Of a stretch of 64,000 bases of DNA, positions 53,201-61,005 are shown in pieces. The DNA comes from V1-33 sp964523105 (GTDB lineage: Bacteria; Verrucomicrobiota; Verrucomicrobiia; Verrucomicrobiales; V1-33). A program made the position numbers and the translations under genes. Under the pieces are notes generated by a model. It did no database searches. It saw nothing but the letters and a program-made list of their open reading frames with translations, and had not been told where the DNA came from. The stretch is taken from positions 153,251 to 217,250 of the forward strand of contig CAZFZN010000007.1 of the NCBI GenBank assembly GCA_964523105.1, given 5' to 3'. Position 1 is the stretch's first letter. Every line of letters starts with the position of its first letter.

Positions 53201-55360
53201 CTGCTCGGCACCAACGGAAGCATCGCCGACCGCGTGGATACCGTGTCCCAGTTCCGCGACGAGTCCACGGGGCGCAGCCCCGACGGAGGCGATGCCTTCG
53301 CCGATTTCGCGGTGCCCAGCCCGGGCCTGCCTAACGAATCGCTGCCTCCGGCCCTGCAGGATCTGCTGGATCATCTGCGCATCACCGAACTCATCTACAA
53401 GCCCAACGGCGGAAACGACTACGAATTCATCGAACTGATGAACACCGGCGGCACTCAACTCCAGCTGGAGGGAGTCCGGTTCACGGACGGTGTGGATTAT
53501 ACGTTCCCGGCCGGCACCGTGCTCGCGCCCGGCGCCTTCACGGTCGTCTGCCGCAACCGCACGGCCTTCTTGAGCCGGTTCCCCAATGCCGCCGCCGTCC
53601 TCGCTCCCGGGCAGTACAGCGGCGCCCTCGACAACAGCGGTGAAACCCTGACGCTTTCTCTGCCGAATCCCCGCGACATCGCCATTCTCAATTTCCGCTA
53701 CGACACGGACTGGGAGCCGCTCACCTTCAATGCCGGTTATTCTCTGACCCATGTGGATGCGGTGGCGCTGGCAGCCCGGGACTATAACGAACGCGAGTCG
53801 TGGACCGCCTCCACCGTTCCTGACGGCACCCCGGGCAGCGACGGGCCGCCCTCCATCACCAGTCCGCTGACGGCATGGGTCATCGCGGGCAGCGGCTTCA
53901 GCTACACCATCACCGCCAGCCGCGGCCCCGTGATGTTCGGCGCGGCCCCGCTGCCGGCCGGGCTTTCCATCAACACCGCCACCGGCCTCATCTCCGGGAC
54001 GCCTTCTGTGCCGGGAGATTACTCGGTGAACATCAGCGCCACCAATACGGCGGGCACGGACACGAAAACCCTCGCCCTGACCGTCGCCTCCAGCGGACCG
54101 CTGCATCACTTCACATGGGATTACACTCCGTCGGCCGCGCAGGCCGGCATTCCGTTTCCCGTCTCCATCTCCGCGCGGGACCTGCAGGAGCGCGTAGTCA
54201 CGTCTTTCAACGGCACCGTGCCGCTCAGCGCCACCGCCGTGGCCGGCGGCGTCAGCAGCGCGTCGGTTTACATCACCGAACTGACCGATGAAGCCGAGGA
54301 TCAGTTCGAACTGCAAAACACCGGCTCCACTACGGTGGACACGACCGGATGGTATGTGGCTGTCAACAGCAGCAGCGCGATCAATACGGTCAATTCGGTC
54401 ACCTGGGATCTTCCCAACTCGGTAGCTCCGGGGGAAATGCTGCGCGTTAGCGAATACGACGAACAGCCGGGCCGCGACTATTTCGGCGGCGGCATCAGCT
54501 GGACGGTCGCGTTCAACCGCGGCTGGATTATGCTCTTCGATGCCGGAGGCGCCATGCGCGATTTCATGGCATGGGGCTGGAGTGCTGAGGAAATCGAGGG
54601 GCTCACGGTGACGGTCCGGGGTGCCCAGGTCACTGTGGGTTCCCAGTGGACCGGGGCCGGGGCGCCTCCCGGCACGCGGTCGAACAACAACAACTCATGG
54701 CAGCGCACCGGCACCGGCGACACCAACAGCGCCGCGGACTGGACCTACGCCACCGACGCCACGTCGTGGTCCGTGACGAACACGGGACTCAGCCTCCCGT
54801 GGGTCACGATGGCCAGCGTGCCGGTGCAGCCCTCCGGCGCCGTTTTCACCGGCGGCGTATTCGCCGGCTTCCTCACCATCGCTGAACCGGCCACCGGCGT
54901 GCGCATTACCTCTGCGGACAATCAGAACCATTCCGACCAGTCGGAGCTTTTCGATGTCACCGCGGCGGCACCGGACACCGACGGAGACCGGATGCCGGAT
55001 GCGTGGGAATCCGCCCACGGTCTGAACCTTTCCTCCAATGACGCTGCGGCCGATCCCGACCGGGACGGGCTGAGCAACCTCGCCGAATACTACGCCGGCA
55101 CCGATCCGCGCTCCGCCGCGTCTTCCCTGACGATTTCCGCATGGAGCGCCACCCCGCCTTCGCAGGTCAGTCTAACGTGGGAAGCGCAGCCGGACAGGCT
55201 CTATCGCATCGAGTACAGTGCGGGGCTTGCTTCATGGAGTCCGGTGCCTGCTCAGGTGCACATTCAACCGGCGGCCGGCCTGCGCACGGCAGTGTTTCCT
55301 CCGCCTCCCGGCCTGGTCGGGCGCGGCTACTACCGGGTTCGGTTGCTGATGCCTCCCTGA
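50267..55360 (+). CDS. Giant secreted lamin-tail / CotH surface protein
   Basis: The 1697-residue protein has a signal peptide and a lamin-tail domain (about residues 25-190). An Ig-like segment follows (195-300), then a CotH domain (about 328-711: MRIRGNSSRSYQFKPLRVSL, MQLLPHDLDTVFGMGD), three further LTDs (738-878, 885-1025, 1038-1188), a putative Ig domain (1195-1275), an invasin-like stretch and a fifth LTD-like domain (1331-1498). A calcium-type DTDGDRMPDAWESAHG and DPDRDGLSNLAEYYAGTDP region (1568-1618) precedes a C-terminal module LASWSPV...YYRVRLLMPP. It is the second CotH/LTD protein here. A surface adhesin or secreted atypical kinase is possible (inference). Confidence 0.86.
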   Translation: MPQSAHAVTAGIAVGLLLCAPGFAAPVISEIMYRPGTGYPEVTALEYIEIHNPDTMAVDMSGWALRTGVNYTFPAGTNLEAGGYLVVAANPGALQSVFGSVSVIGPWPADNSLSNNGEKITLSMPGAAAGNWDKVDEVTYASEGDWAQRVRESTYGGWDWSTPASGGGKSLELRNPALSNDNGQNWAPSTASNGGTPGAQNTVHTANVPPIIKAVKHSPAVPTSSQSVRISCEVNDEAPAADRTATLFWRNATTTSQQVFSSTAMSNDGNGKLTAVLPPAPDKTIIEFYISSTDGNSARNWPAPTSEGQIANCQLQFDNEPLSTTADVYRLTLTAAENNDFNNVNSSSDRQFNQTLIVQRGTESSIIYRGSMRIRGNSSRSYQFKPLRVSLPNDDPLDGVTRFNLNPKAPFLQYLGMRCFQAAGLPASDVIPVELRRNGREDTTSGGSTPDYGLWVRMEELGGEMVDNHWPEANSGNIYKKGRPDEFWRSTEGAPSNPDGLLDGWSKQNNSAANDWSDLTTFFQTWQTTAASHFPAAPPGDAANASWNGVPFDGGEVEVLDNVSDTAQWARWFAMMTLLQSNETNISNGQDDDYACYFVPAPGGLRRMQLLPHDLDTVFGMGDSPLSPSDRGLYDSTEQGSAFRTLQPLMGTSSNPGNSSFRTRYHNAVRELCGTVFNPATFPGFVDYQLGAWAPPNIRTDIVNFMAARSTHLLGLIGSGPLAPPPPSASFSQTKPHGALILSEILAANVSAYAHDGGFPDLIELQNTGPSELDLGGMSLTDDPEAPQKFVFAPGTMLGAGAMLLVIADSNFAGPGLHTGFALSQTGDTLHLFDAPARGGAELDSVTFGPQAADYSIGRTGANLNTLTLCTPSPGAANTALTTAQPGGLRINEWATNPDFRLNDDFIEIHNPGAAPVAMGAMRLTDDFINYPQKHVLPVLSFIGPGGFHVFKAKGNDASPDDPSELPFALDSTFGGAALLGTNGSIADRVDTVSQFRDESTGRSPDGGDAFADFAVPSPGLPNESLPPALQDLLDHLRITELIYKPNGGNDYEFIELMNTGGTQLQLEGVRFTDGVDYTFPAGTVLAPGAFTVVCRNRTAFLSRFPNAAAVLAPGQYSGALDNSGETLTLSLPNPRDIAILNFRYDTDWEPLTFNAGYSLTHVDAVALAARDYNERESWTASTVPDGTPGSDGPPSITSPLTAWVIAGSGFSYTITASRGPVMFGAAPLPAGLSINTATGLISGTPSVPGDYSVNISATNTAGTDTKTLALTVASSGPLHHFTWDYTPSAAQAGIPFPVSISARDLQERVVTSFNGTVPLSATAVAGGVSSASVYITELTDEAEDQFELQNTGSTTVDTTGWYVAVNSSSAINTVNSVTWDLPNSVAPGEMLRVSEYDEQPGRDYFGGGISWTVAFNRGWIMLFDAGGAMRDFMAWGWSAEEIEGLTVTVRGAQVTVGSQWTGAGAPPGTRSNNNNSWQRTGTGDTNSAADWTYATDATSWSVTNTGLSLPWVTMASVPVQPSGAVFTGGVFAGFLTIAEPATGVRITSADNQNHSDQSELFDVTAAAPDTDGDRMPDAWESAHGLNLSSNDAAADPDRDGLSNLAEYYAGTDPRSAASSLTISAWSATPPSQVSLTWEAQPDRLYRIEYSAGLASWSPVPAQVHIQPAAGLRTAVFPPPPGLVGRGYYRVRLLMPP

Positions 55361-55443
55361 CGCCCGGTGGCACCACCACCGCCGGCGGCGATTCATGCGG
55401 CGCTCCCTTCCCTCGCGGCCATCGCCGCTCCAGGAACGATCCG

Positions 55444-55728
55444 TCAGGGAATCGTCATCACGATCTCATTGCTTTTGTGCCGCGTCTCCTCGCCGCCGTA
55501 GAGCAGCATGGCGAAATAGCGGCGCACCTCAGGCCGCGCCGGGTCGAGTTTGGGACGGTCGTCCACGACACACTCGTGCTCCGCGTCGTCGTTGATCGGG
55601 ATGAATTCCAGCTCTCCTTCGCGCCGGGCGTAGAAGGTCACGTCATCCGCGGTGCCGCGGCGGCAGGTCAAAACGACCCGCCCTGATTCGATCCGGGCTG
55701 CCAGGGTTTTATTTCCGGTTGGGTGCAT
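55444..55728 (-). CDS. Small hypothetical protein, possible FN3-like/minimal domain
   Basis: The 94-residue protein has no export signal. Its pattern (FYARREGELEFIPINDD, DDRPKLDPARPEVRRYFAML, EIVMTIP at the end) resembles a compact beta-sandwich domain. I do not recognise the family. It has an ATG start and no overlap with other genes, and is flanked by convergent and divergent neighbours. Confidence 0.6.
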   Translation of the reverse strand: MHPTGNKTLAARIESGRVVLTCRRGTADDVTFYARREGELEFIPINDDAEHECVVDDRPKLDPARPEVRRYFAMLLYGGEETRHKSNEIVMTIP

Positions 55729-55914
55729 ACCTTGCTCCTTCGAGTTGTTTAATCCTTGCCCAAGAATGGCACGGAATGGAGTTTTCGCAAATTCGCGTTT
55801 GTGACGGAACTGCCACCCTCACCCGGAGGCTGGAAGCAGGCTCCATGCCGGCCGCAGAATCTGTCAGGTTCCGGGTGCCCTGAGCAGCAGCCTGCCGCCG
55901 GTGCCGCCGGGCGG

Positions 55915-55954
55915 AAAAAAGGAGGGCGGGCCGGTCGATGACCGCGGCCCGCCC
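55915..55954 (-). terminator. Intrinsic terminator of the cupredoxin gene
   Basis: A GC-rich stem (GGGCGGGCC 55924-55932 with GGCCCGCCC 55946-55954) with an inner GGTC/GACC stem is followed on the minus strand by a T-rich run opposite AAAAAA at 55915-55920. Confidence 0.72.
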
Positions 55955-55981
55955 CGGGAGCAGCGTCGGGTGCGCGAAGCC

Positions 55982-56458
55982 CTATTTAGTGACCTTGAGC
56001 ACGCCGTGCATCAGGCGCCAGTGGCCCGGGAAGGTGCACAGGTAGGGATAGTCTCCGGCTTCGGCCGGCGCGGTGAACTCGATGACGTCGGACTGGCCGA
56101 TGCCGATGAGTTTGTGGCCCTTCACCAGAATGTCCGCGGTATCGGGCACATACTGCTTGGCCATCGCCCCGGCGGCATCCGTCGTCAGCATTTTGTCGGC
56201 GAGATTGCCGACTGCGTCCTTGGTGCCCGGCTTGAGCAGCAGGAAGTTGTGCTGCAGCACGCACTTTTCGTTCTTGAAGGTCAATTTCACCTTCGCGCCG
56301 GCTTTGACGGTCAGTTCCTTCTTGTCGTACTGCATCACGTTGGGAATCACGCCGAGCGTGAGTTCCACGGCTTCGCCGGCCGCGGCAGGTTTCGGATCCT
56401 GCGCGAACGCAAAGACAGCGGCAACGGCCAGAAAGGCGGGGAGGAGGAGTTTTGTCAT
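55982..56458 (-). CDS. Azurin-like cupredoxin
   Basis: The 158-residue protein has a signal peptide (MTKLLLPAFLAVAAVFAFA) and a type 1 copper site: His70 in QHNFLLL, then Cys141, His146 and Met150 in YLCTFPGHWRLMHG. This order fits azurin-type electron carriers in the periplasm. The start is the ATG complementary to 56456-56458; the frame upstream is Arg-rich. It lies 101 bases downstream of an MFS transporter gene on the same strand. Confidence 0.9.
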   Translation of the reverse strand: MTKLLLPAFLAVAAVFAFAQDPKPAAAGEAVELTLGVIPNVMQYDKKELTVKAGAKVKLTFKNEKCVLQHNFLLLKPGTKDAVGNLADKMLTTDAAGAMAKQYVPDTADILVKGHKLIGIGQSDVIEFTAPAEAGDYPYLCTFPGHWRLMHGVLKVTK

Positions 56459-56559
56459 GGGAGGGTTGGGGTGTGGACGAAAGAGCCGGAGCGAATGCTC
56501 CGGCCCGCATCCCTTACGCGGATGCGGCGGCTCTCTTTCACCCCGGCTCCCCGCGCCGG

Positions 56560-57843
56560 TCAATGGGGCGCTGCGCCGGCCGGAGCCTTCCCCGCCGGGC
56601 CAAAGGTCGGCGGCTTGAAGAAGAACGCCAGCAGGACCATGCCCGCGACCGCCAGTGCTGTGGGGTAGAGGAACAGAGATTGCCAGTCCACCGTCGCGAT
56701 CTCTTTGCCGTCGGCACCGGTGGTTTTGGTGGTCAGTTTTTCCAGATAGGGGAAGAAGGTCCATTTCGCCGCGAGGTCACCGAGGCCGAGGATCAGCAGG
56801 TTGAACCAGCCCTGGGCACTGGTGCGCACGTCCGGCGGGAAGACGGCATCGATGAAAATGTAAACCGTCGCGAAGAAGAAGGCGTAGCAGATGCCGTGCA
56901 GCAGCTGGATGGCGACGATGAGCGCCTGACTGTCCGGCATGTAGGCAAAGACAAGATACCGCAGCGCATGGCCGGCGATGCCCAGCAGCATGGTGGTGCG
57001 CCAGCCAAGTTTGGACAGCACCTTGCCGAGAATGATCATGGTGAGGATCTCCGCGATCTGGCCGAGACTCATCACCGGCATGATCCATTTTGACTCGATG
57101 CCCACGCGGTTCATCAGGAAGTTGTCGGTCACGAGGAAGTATCCGTTATGGATCGTGGCATCAATGAAGGTCACCACGAAGAGCACCAGGACGAACGGAA
57201 TGGCGAGGCGTTTGCCCGAAGCCAGCCATGCGAACGGACTGGACCCATCTCCCTGCTTCGGCGGGGTATGCGGCAGCTTCAAACTGTACGCCGCGAGAAT
57301 GAGCGAGGCGACACCGGAGACAATGAAGATGAAGCGCGACGCCGATGTCAGGTCGGATCCCGAGCGGCCGTCGAGAATGAAGTAGATCGGCCATGCCGCC
57401 AGGATCCACCCGACCGTGCCTCCCATCCGCACAAAACCGAAGTCGTGCGCCGGATCCTTGATATTCGCGAAGGCCAGCGAGTTGGCGACAGAGATGGTCG
57501 GCACATAAAAGATCGAATGGATCAGCATCAGGGCGAAGAACAGATTGAAGTCCTTCACGAAGAAGAGACCCAGCATGGCGGCTCCCCCCACAAGGTGGCT
57601 GAAGCTGAGGAATTTCTCGGCGGAGAACCGACGGTCCGCGAACTGGTTGCTGAAGAAAATCGCCAGGATGGACGCAATGGCGAAGGCGCTGCCGATCCAC
57701 GCCTGCTGAGACGCCGAGAATCCGAGGCCGCCATCCACAACGGGCGCCCCCATGTAACCCCAGATCTTGGGCAGCCATGCCCCCCAGATGAAGAGTTCCA
57801 GGATCATCATGACGAAGAGCTTGTTGCGGATGGATTTGTCCAT
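56560..57843 (-). CDS. MFS transporter, NupG-like nucleoside:H+ symporter family
   Basis: The 427-residue protein has about 12 membrane segments and begins IRNKLFVMMILELFIWGAW, the characteristic start of the nucleoside:H+ symporter (NupG/XapB) family of MFS proteins. Verrucomicrobia encode many such paralogues, whose substrates are often not nucleosides. No neighbouring salvage gene is present, so the substrate is open. The gene precedes the cupredoxin gene on the same strand. Confidence 0.85.
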   Translation of the reverse strand: MDKSIRNKLFVMMILELFIWGAWLPKIWGYMGAPVVDGGLGFSASQQAWIGSAFAIASILAIFFSNQFADRRFSAEKFLSFSHLVGGAAMLGLFFVKDFNLFFALMLIHSIFYVPTISVANSLAFANIKDPAHDFGFVRMGGTVGWILAAWPIYFILDGRSGSDLTSASRFIFIVSGVASLILAAYSLKLPHTPPKQGDGSSPFAWLASGKRLAIPFVLVLFVVTFIDATIHNGYFLVTDNFLMNRVGIESKWIMPVMSLGQIAEILTMIILGKVLSKLGWRTTMLLGIAGHALRYLVFAYMPDSQALIVAIQLLHGICYAFFFATVYIFIDAVFPPDVRTSAQGWFNLLILGLGDLAAKWTFFPYLEKLTTKTTGADGKEIATVDWQSLFLYPTALAVAGMVLLAFFFKPPTFGPAGKAPAGAAPH

Positions 57844-57977
57844 GGGCGTGTCGGTTGGTTGGTGGAATTTCGGCGCGGAGACTAGGGACCGCTCCCGGGC
57901 GCGGCAAGTCCCGAATCAACTGCTTTTCCGATTTCTTGCGGATCAGCGGACCGATCAGCGGACCGGTGCGGCGGCGG

Positions 57978-59159
57978 TCATTTCAGGCGGAGGCAAACCA
58001 CGTCGCCGGCGGCATTGCGGCAGTAGAGATGGCCGTTGGCGAGGACCGGTGTGGTCCAGCAGCGGCCGCCGAGCACCTGCACCCGCGTCACGGGCGCGAA
58101 CTTCTCCGGGCTGACCGGCGCGATGAACAGTTCACCCCGGTGGCTCAGCGCGATGAGCTTCCCGTCGGCCACGGTCACACCGCCGACTCCGAACCCCTGG
58201 TGCCGCCACTTTTCCTTTCCGGTCATCAGTTCGATGCATTTGAGCGGCCCCTTGTCGCCGTCGTTTCCGTCCGGACCATAAAGATGGCCGTCCACCAGCA
58301 CGCAGCCGTTGAACTGCGAGCGCATCACTTTGCTTTCCCAGACTTTGGCAGGATCTCCGCTGCCGGTCTGCAGCAGCGCGGCGCCTTTGTTGTATCCCGA
58401 GGAAATGAAAACATGGCCCGGCGCGAGCACGGGATCGGCGGCATTGACGCCGTATTTCGTCGGCCAGGAAAACTCCCAGAGTTTCTTGCCGGTGGCCGGC
58501 TCGACTGCGAAATAGAATTTGTCAGAGCTGAAAAGCAGGGAGTTGCCGGCGGGCATCGGCGTGGAGTAGCCGGCGGGTTTGGCGGCGGATTTCCATTTCA
58601 CGCTGCCATCCTTTTTGTGCAGCGCCACGCCGTGTTCGCAGACGCTGAGAAAGACGGTGTCGCCCTGCACGAGCGGCGAGCCCGCGAAGCCCCAGTCGGG
58701 AATCGGGGCGCCGAGTTCGTTGGCGAGGTTCTTCGACCACACCGGTTTTCCCGTCGCCGCATCGAGGCACATGGCGTCGCCCCAGCGGCTGAGATGAAAC
58801 ACCCGGCCGCCGCTCACGGTGGGTGTCGCCGAGGTGCCTCCCTCGTAATACTTGTCGCCGAGTTCCGACGGATAATCGTGCCGCCACACCAGCTTGCCGG
58901 TTGTCGCGTCCCAACACCAGACGGTGTCCTTCTCGCTGGCAAATCCCGTCGTGTAAGCCCGCCCGTCCGCGACGCTGAATGAAGCGAATCCGATGCCCGC
59001 CTCCGCCTTCCACGCCACCGGCGGGCCGTCCCCGCTCCACTCCGCCTTCCAGCCGGTTTCGGCGGAAATCCCGTTGTGTGAGGGTCCGCGCCAGTGCGGC
59101 CAGTCGGCGGCGGAAACGAATGCGGTGGTCAGGAAAAAGGCGAGCAGGCGAGCAGTCAT
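57978..59159 (-). CDS. Secreted PQQ-type beta-propeller protein
   Basis: The 393-residue protein has a signal peptide (MTARLLAFFLTTAFVSA) followed by ADWPHWRGPSHNGIS, the typical start of the planctomycete/verrucomicrobial PQQ-like propeller family (WxxWRGPxxxG). Propeller strands with Trp-docking segments follow (DATTGKLVWRHDY, AATGKPVWSKN). Some family members are enzymes, but many are binding proteins and no PQQ-dehydrogenase catalytic set is visible. The start is the ATG complementary to 59157-59159. Confidence 0.85.
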   Translation of the reverse strand: MTARLLAFFLTTAFVSAADWPHWRGPSHNGISAETGWKAEWSGDGPPVAWKAEAGIGFASFSVADGRAYTTGFASEKDTVWCWDATTGKLVWRHDYPSELGDKYYEGGTSATPTVSGGRVFHLSRWGDAMCLDAATGKPVWSKNLANELGAPIPDWGFAGSPLVQGDTVFLSVCEHGVALHKKDGSVKWKSAAKPAGYSTPMPAGNSLLFSSDKFYFAVEPATGKKLWEFSWPTKYGVNAADPVLAPGHVFISSGYNKGAALLQTGSGDPAKVWESKVMRSQFNGCVLVDGHLYGPDGNDGDKGPLKCIELMTGKEKWRHQGFGVGGVTVADGKLIALSHRGELFIAPVSPEKFAPVTRVQVLGGRCWTTPVLANGHLYCRNAAGDVVCLRLK

Positions 59160-59296
59160 GGGCGGGCCGATAGCCGGCATTTTGCCAAACGCCAGAGCAG
59201 TCCGCGGGTGCGAACACGTGCGGCTGAAATGTCCGCTGGCGCCGCCGGGCGGACCGCCGGAAGCCTGCGCACGCCATCCAACTGTTCCCCCGGGAC

Positions 59297-60157
59297 ATGT
59301 CCCGCCCGCCGCCCTTGATTTCCGCCTTCCAGAAAGACGACGACCTGCTGGCCGACATCGCGTCGGCACCGCAGGCGGAGGACCGTTTTCATCTCTGGTG
59401 GCTCGGGCAGAGCGGGTTCCTGCTGGGGTGGAACGGCCGGCACCTGCTCTTCGATCCCTATCTGTCAGACTCCCTCACGGAAAAGTATGCGGCGACGGAC
59501 AAACCGCACGTCCGCCTCAGCGAACGGGTCATCGCTCCCGGCCGGCTCGGCATGGTGGACGCGGTGACCTCCAGTCACAATCACACCGATCACCTCGATG
59601 CGGCGACCCTGACAGAATTGATCAGGGCCAGTCCGCGCCTGGAAATGGTGCTGCCGGAAGCGAACCGCGGTTTCGCCCGCGAGCGCCTCGGCGGCACGGC
59701 ACCGGTCATGACGGGACTCGACGACGGGAGCGGCGCGGCGGTCGCGGGGTTTCAATTCACCGGCGTGGCGGCGGCGCACAATGATATCGCGCGGGATGTG
59801 CAGGGGCGCTGCCATTACCTGGGGTTCATCGTGCGCTTCGGTCCGTTCTGCGTTTATCACAGCGGCGACACGCTCTGGCACGACGGACTGGTGGCGGCGT
59901 TGCGCGAGGCACGGCCGGATGTGGTGATGGTGCCCATCAACGGCAACCGGCCGGAGCGGCGCGTGGCCGGCAATCTCAACGGGACCGAGGCCGCGGCCCT
60001 GGCCAAAGCCTGCGGAGCGCAACTCGCGGTGCCGCACCATTTCGATATGTTCGCCTTCAATACCGAATCTCCCGACGAATTCGTCCGCGCCTGCGAACGG
60101 CTCTCGCAGCCCTGCCGGGTGCTGCGCGGCGGGGAACGGCTCACCTTCTCCCGCTGA
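59297..60157 (+). CDS. MBL-fold metallohydrolase, UlaG-like
   Basis: The 286-residue protein has the metallo-beta-lactamase fold with HNHTDHLD (metal-binding HxHxDH), a preceding GQSGFLL-WNG-RHLLFDPYLSD segment and VYHSGDTLWHDG with the metal Asp. It resembles L-ascorbate-6-phosphate lactonase (UlaG)-like enzymes; no ascorbate pathway gene is near. A truncated hemoglobin gene starts 1 base after its stop, so the two are cotranscribed. Confidence 0.87.
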   Translation: MSRPPPLISAFQKDDDLLADIASAPQAEDRFHLWWLGQSGFLLGWNGRHLLFDPYLSDSLTEKYAATDKPHVRLSERVIAPGRLGMVDAVTSSHNHTDHLDAATLTELIRASPRLEMVLPEANRGFARERLGGTAPVMTGLDDGSGAAVAGFQFTGVAAAHNDIARDVQGRCHYLGFIVRFGPFCVYHSGDTLWHDGLVAALREARPDVVMVPINGNRPERRVAGNLNGTEAAALAKACGAQLAVPHHFDMFAFNTESPDEFVRACERLSQPCRVLRGGERLTFSR

Positions 60158-60158
60158 C

Positions 60159-60542
60159 ATGGACGAGTCCTTCATCCGCATGCAAATGAACGGCGACAGC
60201 CTGCGCCGGCTTGTCAGTGCCTTTTACCGCCGCGTCCGCACGGACGATCTGATCGGTCCGATGTATCCGGAGCAGGACTTTGCCGGCGCGGAGCAGCGGC
60301 TGGCGGACTTCCTCTGCTTTCGTCTTCTGGGGGAGCCCAAGTACGTCGAGGAGCGCGGCCATCCCCGGCTGCGCATGCGGCACGCGCCGTTCTCCATTGG
60401 CCTCGCGGAGCGCGACCGCTGGCTCTCGCTGATGGGCGGGGCGATGGAGGAATGTGCGGTGCCTGAGCCCGCCGCCAGTGCGCTGCGGGCCTTCTTTTCC
60501 CAGGTGGCGGACTTTATGCGCAACCGGGAGGAGCCGTCTTGA
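60159..60542 (+). CDS. Group II truncated hemoglobin (TrHbO-like)
   Basis: The 127-residue globin has the group II pattern: AFYRRVRTDDLIGPMYP, LADFLCFRLLGEP, and GHPRLRMRHAPFSIG with the proximal His75. Tyr23 sits at the distal B10 position. Group II globins bind oxygen or detoxify nitric oxide. The ATG follows the stop of the MBL hydrolase by one base, and a membrane-protein gene follows after 30 bases. Confidence 0.9.
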   Translation: MDESFIRMQMNGDSLRRLVSAFYRRVRTDDLIGPMYPEQDFAGAEQRLADFLCFRLLGEPKYVEERGHPRLRMRHAPFSIGLAERDRWLSLMGGAMEECAVPEPAASALRAFFSQVADFMRNREEPS

Positions 60543-60572
60543 CGGCACGGGCGCACGGGGGCTTGTTCCGGC

Positions 60573-60875
60573 GTGAATCTCCCGATCAAGTACTTCATTC
60601 CCCACATGATTCTGTTCGGTGCCTACCTCGCCGTGCTGATTCCTTTCCTTTACTATTACCGCCGGCGGAATCCCAACCCGAGATTCCGCCCCTCCGCGGG
60701 TGAGATGACGATGGTGGCCATCATGCTGCTCATGATCGGCGGCACCGCCTGCTGGTTCCTCGGCAACATGTTCAACAACGAGCCCGATCCGAACAAAGCC
60801 GTCCCCGACCACGGTGCCGGCTGGTCCGGCGGCACCTCCGGTCCGCAGGAAGGCCCGGACTACCGCAGGGAGTAA
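60573..60875 (+). CDS. Small two-segment membrane protein
   Basis: The 100-residue protein appears to start at GTG 60573. It has two membrane segments (about residues 8-27 and 44-65) and a Gly/Pro-rich tail. No family is recognised. It follows the truncated hemoglobin by 30 bases and could belong to the same operon. Confidence 0.6.
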   Translation: MNLPIKYFIPHMILFGAYLAVLIPFLYYYRRRNPNPRFRPSAGEMTMVAIMLLMIGGTACWFLGNMFNNEPDPNKAVPDHGAGWSGGTSGPQEGPDYRRE

Positions 60876-61005
60876 AGACGAACCGCGACAGGAGCGCGAA
60901 CTGTTTTGCGGCCTCCCGGGCCCGTCGAGGCCCGGCGGACCCGGCGGCGCACCGGGAAAATTGTCTTGTCGGCCGGCGGGAGGCGCCACTACAATCCGCC
61001 CCGCT

